A stretch of 64,000 bases of DNA from Hemerocallis citrina (taxonomy: Eukaryota; Streptophyta; Magnoliopsida; Asparagales; Asphodelaceae): positions 245,533,818 to 245,597,817 of the forward strand of contig CM030364.1 of NCBI GenBank assembly GCA_017893485.1. The letters run 5' to 3'. The position numbers and the translations under genes were made by a program. Below the pieces are notes generated by a model that saw only the letters and a program-made list of their open reading frames with translations, did no database searches and was not told the origin of the DNA. The stretch's first letter is position 1. The number at the start of each line of letters is the position of its first letter. Shown here in pieces: positions 58,130 through 64,000 of this stretch.

Positions 58130-59049
58130 TGGACGAGTCCCTTCACTTGTTGGAAAAGGGGACGTCGAGATTCGTGGAGTGGAAGGTCTTCTTGCCGAGC
58201 ATCTAAGGTCGGTAGACGAGCCCCTCACTTATTGGAAAAGCAAGGGACGTAGGGCTCTCAGGAGTTGGGGACTCCTTGCTGAGCATCGAAGGTCGGGAGG
58301 GGAACCCCTCACTAGTTGGAGGATAATTTGAGGCTCGCAGTGACATCCGAGCATCGATCCCAAGGTCTCTTGGCCGAGCATCGAGGGTCGATAGACGAGC
58401 CCCCTCACTTGTTGGAAAAGCAAGGGGACGTCGAGATCCGTGGAGTAGGGGGTCTTCTTACCGAGCGTCGAGGGTCGGGAGGCGAGCCCCCTCACATGTT
58501 GAAAAAGCATTGGGACGTCAAGATCTGAGGAGTAGGGGGTTTTCTTGCTGAGTATTGAGGGTCGGGAGGCAAACCCCTCACTGGTTGGGGGTAATTTGGG
58601 GCTCGCAGTGATATCCGAGCGTCGACCCCGAGGTCTCTTGGCCGAGCGTTGAGGGTCGATAGAAGAGCCCCCTCACTTGTTGGAAAAACAAGGGGACGTC
58701 GAGATCCGTGGAGTAGGGGATCTTCTTTCTGAGCATCGAGGGTCGGGAGGCGAGCCCCCTCACTTGTTGGAAAAGCAAGGGGACATCGAGATCTGAGGAG
58801 TAGGGGGTCTTCTTGCCGAGCATCGAGGGTCGAAAGGCGAGCCCCCTCACTGGTTGGGGGATAATTTGGGGCTCACGATTGCATCAGAGCATCGATCCTG
58901 AGGTCGCTTGGCCGAGCGTGGGGGGTCGGTAGACAAGCCCCCTAACTTGTTGGAAAAGCAAGGGTACGTAGGAGTCTGTGGAATAGGGGTTCTTCTTGCC
59001 GAGCGTCTATGGTCGGGAGACGAGTCCCTCACTTGTTGGGGGATAATTT
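58130..59049 (-). repeat. Tandem array, about 87-95-bp unit, about 10 copies
   Basis: GAGGGTCG recurs at 58383, 58470, 58557, 58651, 58738 and 58824, spaced 86-95 bp. The units carry 'gcgagccccctcacttgttgg' in diverged forms. Confidence 0.85.
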
Positions 59050-59660
59050 GGGGCTCGCGGTGACATCCGAGTGTCGAGGCCCAAGCTATTTAGGAGAAAC
59101 TTTTTGGGGCTCGTGGTGACATCCAAGCTTCGAGGCCCAAGCCGTCGAGAGAAACTTTTTGGGGCTCGTGGTGACATCCGAGTGTCGAGGCCCAAGCCGT
59201 TGAGAGAAACTTTTTGGGGCTCACGGTGATATCCGAGCGTCGAGGCCCAAGCCATTGAGAGAAATTTTTTGGGGCTAGCGGTGACATCTGAGCATCGAGG
59301 CCCAAGCAGTTTAGGAGAAATTCTTTGGGGCTCGTGTTGACATCCGAGCGTCGAGGCCCAAGCAGTTTAGGAAAAACTTTTTGGGGCTCGTGGTGACATC
59401 CGAGCGTCGACCTTGAAGCCGTTGCGAGAAACTTTTTAGGGGCTCGCGGTGTCATCCGAGCGTCGATGCCCAAGCTGTTTAGGAGAAACTTTTTGGGGCT
59501 CGCGGTGTCATCTGAACATCGAGGTCCAAGTAGTTTAGGAGAAACTTTTTGGGGCTTGCAGTGACATTCGAGCGTCGACCCTGAAGCCGTTGATAGAAAC
59601 TTTCTGGGGCTCGCAGTGACATCCGAGCATTGAGGCCGAAGCAGTTTAGGAGAAACTTTT
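59050..59660 (-). repeat. Tandem array, 55-57-bp unit, about 11 copies
   Basis: GGGGCTCGCGGTGACATCCG recurs at 59050, 59106, 59161, 59216 and so on. Its reverse complement (CGGATGTCACCGCGAGCCCC) aligns with the array core of the first element (CGGCATGTACCTCGAGCC). Confidence 0.88.
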
Positions 59661-59869
59661 TGTAGGAGGAATTTGGGTGAATAAAGGTGAAGTACCTGAG
59701 AGGTTGACCCTGCGCACCGAGCCGCCGCGTTGGTCGACAGAGCCGAGGGTAAGAAGGTATTTTTGCGCTCTAGGCTGACATCATCAAGATCTTAGTGGCC
59801 GTTAGATCTTGATGATGGAGATCAGATGGCTAGATCCCTTTGCGGAATTAGAGGAGTCCCGTCTGCACT

Positions 59870-59876
59870 TATAAAT
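59870..59876 (+). promoter_or_regulatory. TATA box of the antisense ORF, second element
   Basis: TATAAAT, 105 bp upstream of the ATG at 59975 and 210 bp downstream of the tandem array. Its relation to the array matches 53632-53638 in the first element. Confidence 0.65.
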
Positions 59877-61815
59877 CCCCCCACCCCACTTCTTCACTTT
59901 GCTTTCATCCTCTTCACAACAGAAATTTCCTTGCACACCGCCGGTGACCACTTTTCGTTGAACTTTGCTATAAAATGTCACGATCTCAGTTCGGCTCCGA
60001 GGCAGGCACTTCAGGTCACGCTGAGGAGGAAGTTCATTCGTCTTTGATATCGTGGTCGTTGGGTGACTTGCGTTAGGTAGCTTTCATCGTAGAGCCCTTG
60101 TAATCCCGTAGGCCAGGTAAGGATCCTGCCGAGGAGGAGCACGAAGAGAGAGACCCCGAGGGAAAGGGGTTTGTTGAGGAGGAGAATGAGTCCGGGGAAG
60201 GAGGCCCGAAAGAAGAGGAGCAGGTTGAGGAGGGCGATGGTCAGGAGGGGTCCGAGCGAGGGATTGAAGGTGGTAGTGATCATGGCGAGGTCGGAGGAAC
60301 CGCAGAAGAGGTAGAGGAAGAACAGACAGACCTCCCACCGTTGCTGTAATGCCCCGATTTTCATTTATGAAAATTATTTATTTTGCACGTAGTGTGCACG
60401 TGCAATATTTTTTGTAATATTAAATTTTACAATTATTTTATGATGATGAGTATATGCATATGTGCTCTTTAATTATTTTTATATAAAGGATCTTTTTCAA
60501 ATAAACAAAAGCCTTTCCTTTAAGCCTAAATTTAATTTATTTATTATCTTTTATAAACTATTATTTTGGCCCATAAACTAAAGCCCATGAGTATTTTTAT
60601 TTTAAATGCAACTTGTAATGTAGCACACATTTTAAAGATTATTTTTATGAAAAATATAATGTACAATTTTTTGTTAAATGGGGACAAGTTGCATGCACGT
60701 GCATTGCACGTACACGTGCACATGCATATGTGCGGCCGGTTTTGATCTTTGGAGGGAAAGGAAAATTTTCAAGTGGAGTCATGGGTGGTGGTTGCTTGAT
60801 CATGGTTGGTTATGGTTACTCCTCCTTGAATTCTAGCCCTTTGTTTCTAACTCCTAGTTTAATCTTAGCCTTCCATTCACTCCAAATTTTAGTATAAATA
60901 CCCCCCCCTAGCCTAGTTATTTTTGTACTAATTATTCCTCCAAATCCTATAGTTTAAAATACATTATTAGTAGTATAGCAATTGAGTTATAAGATTGAGA
61001 TTGTGTGTGAGGAGTTTGTGCTTGCATCAAAAGGAGAGGCTGGCATTCTTTGGAGCTCAAATTGCATCTTGGAGGTGCGTGTGCACTTCGACGAGGAGGA
61101 GGATCGCTCTCTTGGCAAGGACATTTGTTTAGGAGGTGTTTCTAATTGTATTCTCTCCAAATTAAGGTGGGTAATTTTCCGTATTTCTAATTAGGAAGCA
61201 CGCTAGAATTAAATTGAATGAATGATGCATGAAAAAGATTAATAAAGAGTACTTTTTAATTGGAAAAAAATGGCTTATTAATTGATTGGAATGTTAATCA
61301 ATGGCCTGTATGTGTTTCCATCATTTAATTTGAGTTGTGTGTAAATTGATTATAGCTATGGATTGTTTGAAGAAAAATTTATTATGCTTAAATGGACCTT
61401 CAAGAACTATAAGCAAAAATTAGTAGATGACAATGTAGTTTTGTATGCTTAAATGGACCTTGTGTGATAATATTGTGATGAATGACTAAAAATATAATTT
61501 GTGGGTTTGTGAAAGGATTAAAAACAGAGAATTGATGTAGAGATTATTGAAATCAAAATTTGATAAGAAATGTTGAAAAAGAAATGTGTTAGTAGTAGCT
61601 TATGATTTAACCAAATTGTATGGAAAATATGTGTTTAATTATTGAAAAAATTATTTTTAATATACTGGAGTATAAATTATGATGGGAATAATCAATCTGG
61701 AAATTTACAGTAAGTTTAGTAAAAGCAAAATCAAATGAAAGCTTTTGAACATCGAAATATTTTATTAGACAGAAAGAATGGATTTAATTAGATTTCGAGT
61801 TGCACTATTGACAAC

Positions 61816-61916
61816 CTGAGCTTATAGCTCAAGTGGTCGGGATGCTCTTAATTGCTACAGTGTGCGGGGTTCAGTACAGGTCGATGGTTCGAATCCTGTG
61901 AACAACACATTTTTTT
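61816..61916 (+). other. tRNA-like Pol III promoter module 1 in the solo LTR
   Basis: A box TAGCTCAAGTGG (61825-61836) and B box GGTTCGAATCC (61886-61896) both fit the tRNA-gene consensus. A T7 run (61910-61916) could end Pol III transcription. The A-B distance (61 bp) is longer than in an intronless tRNA. I cannot form a convincing cloverleaf, so this is not called as a tRNA gene. Confidence 0.55.
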
Positions 61917-61988
61917 GTGCACATTTAAAAAATTAAGTTAACTGCAGCCGAGAGCATTTAATGCTCTTGACCTCTTTTATATCTTTCG

Positions 61989-62092
61989 GCGCATGTGGCC
62001 TAGCAGCCAGAGCGTGCGGCTTGCTTCTCGGGGGTTGTGGGTTCGAATCCTGGTCTCGGCCAGTGGTAAATTGTGGGAAAAAATATTTTTTT
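61989..62092 (+). other. tRNA-like Pol III promoter module 2 in the solo LTR
   Basis: A box TGGCCTAGCAG (61996-62006) and B box GGTTCGAATCC (62040-62050), spaced 44 bp start to start as in real tRNA genes, with a T7 run at 62086-62092. Acceptor and T stems pair poorly, so it is a tRNA-like relic or promoter module rather than a functional tRNA. Confidence 0.6.
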
Positions 62093-64000
62093 GGGTGTTT
62101 TTGATGATTAAAAAAATATGAAAAAAATATGATTATTATTCTGAAAATATGTGGGACTTATGAAAAATAATTTGGTAGTTATCAAAATAAAATAGAGTGT
62201 ATTTTGAGAACGAATGTATAAATAGAACTATGGTTCTACACCTATATTTTGTGGAGGTTATAATTCGTAAAAGAACTTGAAATAAAGTGTTAGAAAAGAA
62301 ATATGAATAAGAAGGAAATTATATAATGTGAGGTGATGTGAATTATTCTCATTGGAGAATAGTGTGACAATTATGAGTTGTGGATATTCATTTTTTGACC
62401 ATATAATTAGTAATGTAATTTTAATGTGGAAATGATATTTGATGAATTACATGATGAATAATTGAATTCCATGTATAGTTATGGACTCATGAATAATTTA
62501 GAAATCATGATTGGAAAAGAGAAATATTATTGAGTATGACGACTCAGACATGTGAATTTATGAATTGAAATTAAAAATTAGAGTGTAGCCAAAACTCACA
62601 CCGGCAAGTGAAAAATGATGAATTATGATTATTGACATTGAAAAGACCAAGTTTGGGTCATTGTGAAATGGAAGAAATAAGACCGGTAGTAGTGAGAGGG
62701 CTAACTCTAAAGGATTGATTTTGTTCATGATTTCATTAAACTAAGGATTAGTTACATAGTGAAGATGTGATGAAAGTAAGAGAAAAACATTGAGTATGAG
62801 GGCCATTGGATTGACTGCGAGAGAGTATCCCAGGATGTCCCATGATGAGTCACGATAGGGCGTGGATATTGCTCCAGAGTACCGTCCCAGTGGCGACGCT
62901 CGTGGGGTGTTGGACGACTGCGGGTGGTGTCATGTCTATGGTAGGAGCTGAATTACCACAGGATGCCTGCATGATGAGTCATGTGTCAGTGCGTTGGGAT
63001 TCTCTCCAGGGTGCCTAGACATGAGTTCGTATGTCAAAAAACATCTAGGATACTTACCGTAGTTACAGTAGTAGATTAAGTCATGACGAGGGATTGAACC
63101 CTACAAGATGAAGAACGATTAAGGGCTTGCCCTCGGACCTATGTAGTATGGGATGCATAGAATCCGAACAAGTATGCATTAGTGTCATATAATATAAATA
63201 ATTGCATTAAGGACTAAGTGCACAATCACAACACGACATCAATAGGGTATTCCCTTTAGTTTGACATGTGACAAGTTTGTGTTTGTTAAATATGGAAAAT
63301 CAGTTATACTCTTTCCGTCATAGAGAGGATGGCCGTGTATAATGTTCGTCGGTTGAATAAACTGACGTACCCATAGTTTTGTATGCAGGGTAAATGACAT
63401 GATAAAGATTAAAGAGGAACAGATGCTTAAAGATTCTTCAAGCATCTTTACTTGAAGAGTAAAGAGGAACAGATGACTTTATTTAAATGTTGTGAATTTG
63501 CTTCCACTGTACAATGTAAAGTGTAAAGTTTTCGTGTAACTCTGATGTAAAGTGAAAAGTTTCAATTTCCTTATAAAATTGTACTAAATGAAGTGTAAAG
63601 GTCCTGTGGAATCTCGAATTCAGTGTATTTTGGAATTCGGGGCGTTACAGTTGCCTCCCCTAGTGACCCCTTCCCCCGATCGGAAGGATCGCCCCCGAAG
63701 GAGGAAGAGGAAGTGGATACGACTCGACAGTCCGGCCGAGAAGGACAAGTATGGCCCTCAAGATGGGGGTTTAAGTACCCCCATCTCAAGTGGAGGATCT
63801 TCTGGCGTACACCTCGCTACTGAGGGATGAAGGTCGGTCCATGATCAAGATGGACAGCGTGAAGTGCGCCTTGCATAGGGACTACTTGCCCATCTTGAGT
63901 GCGGCTTACCTTATTCCACGGGAGTTTGAGCTTCTTGTGCCGAACCCCGGAATCCGCTCGACCACCGCGCTTGAGTCGAGCTTCTGCTTGTTCCCTGAGC

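Larger units (their letters stand above)
60345..63649 (+). mobile_element. 3.3-kb solo chromovirus LTR
   Basis: Starts TGTAATGCCCC and ends GGGGCGTTACA, with a perfect 5-bp duplication GTTGC on both sides (60340-60344 and 63650-63654). No primer-binding site, gag or pol. TATA-like 'tataaataccc' near 60893. Same family as 44208-47437. The inverted ends and clean duplication show that recombination between two LTRs removed the interior. Confidence 0.95.
57384..64000 (-). mobile_element. Second Tat/Retand element, minus orientation, 3' part only in window
   Basis: 3' LTR at 57384-57919. In element orientation, a purine tract (GGGGGCTCC) lies immediately before it. Moving right come tandem arrays (58130-59660), an antisense ORF on the plus strand (from 59975), and a solo LTR inserted in that ORF (60345-63649). 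The family match to 38164-56893 rests on the LTR end, the 3' UTR, the array core and the antisense ORF start. gag-pol should lie beyond the window. Confidence 0.85.
59975..64000 (+). pseudogene. Antisense ORF of the second Tat/Retand element, split by a solo LTR
   Basis: Starts MSRSQFGSEAGTSGHAEEEV, which soon meets a stop. A second frame (about 60100-60339) is a strongly acidic stretch rich in Glu and Gly. This frame continues directly at 63655 once the solo LTR (60345-63649) and one target copy are set aside (DLPPL, then VTPSPDRKDRPRRRKR). After one more frame change (about 63825) it reads DSVKCALHRDYLP and LIPREFELLVPNPG, typical of the N-terminal part of the plant 'putative gypsy type transposon' family. 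The frame runs out of the window. Confidence 0.7.

Noticed and set aside
59826..60047. Separate small gene starting at 59826
   Set aside because: It overlaps the TATA box and leader of the antisense ORF; the homologous start is the ATG at 59975.
61816..62092. Functional tRNA genes
   Set aside because: A and B boxes fit, but acceptor and T stems do not pair convincingly. Reported only as tRNA-like modules.

Overview
This window is nuclear DNA from a flowering plant. The evidence is a plant-type intron-split cell-wall gene, exons of a plant SR splicing factor, Ty3/gypsy retrotransposons of the Tat/Retand and chromovirus types, and many PIF/Harbinger-like MITEs. I cannot name the species. No rRNA, organelle, bacterial or CRISPR sequence was seen. 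Only one apparently intact host gene is present; nearly everything else is nested transposable elements.

Layout. 1-1.7 kb: remnants of two LTR elements, one inserted in the other. 2.06-2.7 kb: a MITE. 4.3-16.8 kb, minus strand: a complete four-exon gene for a GPI-anchored beta-1,3-glucanase (GH17 + X8). Its 7.4-kb last intron holds a cluster of foldback elements lying in (TA)n tracts, plus a very young 4.6-kb LTR retrotransposon whose only ORF fuses Gag to an integrase C-terminus and chromodomain. 17.5-23.2 kb: a gag-only Retand-like element on the minus strand. 23.3-25.2 kb: foldback and MITE elements. 25.2-38.05 kb: a head-to-tail series of one MITE family, broken up by a 3.8-kb solo LTR, by foldback elements in (TA)n tracts, and by a 4.3-kb near-perfect palindrome. 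Each arm of that palindrome carries a captured fragment of an SR34/SF2-type splicing-factor gene.

38.16-56.89 kb: a full-length (18.7 kb) decayed Tat/Retand-type element with both LTRs, a 5-bp target duplication, gag-pol with two RNase H regions, two tandem arrays, and an antisense ORF with its own TATA box. A truncated chromovirus (44.2-48.8 kb) lies inside it. 57.38 kb to the window end: a second copy of the same family on the minus strand, whose antisense ORF is split by a 3.3-kb solo chromovirus LTR with a perfect target duplication.

The most notable structures are the palindrome with inverted SR34 fragments, the Gag-chromodomain element, the foldback elements tied to (TA)n tracts, the tRNA-like Pol III modules inside the giant LTRs, and the tandem arrays sharing one core motif just upstream of the antisense-ORF promoters. 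Boundaries were read by eye. Identities and families come from recognised motifs, not from database searches.
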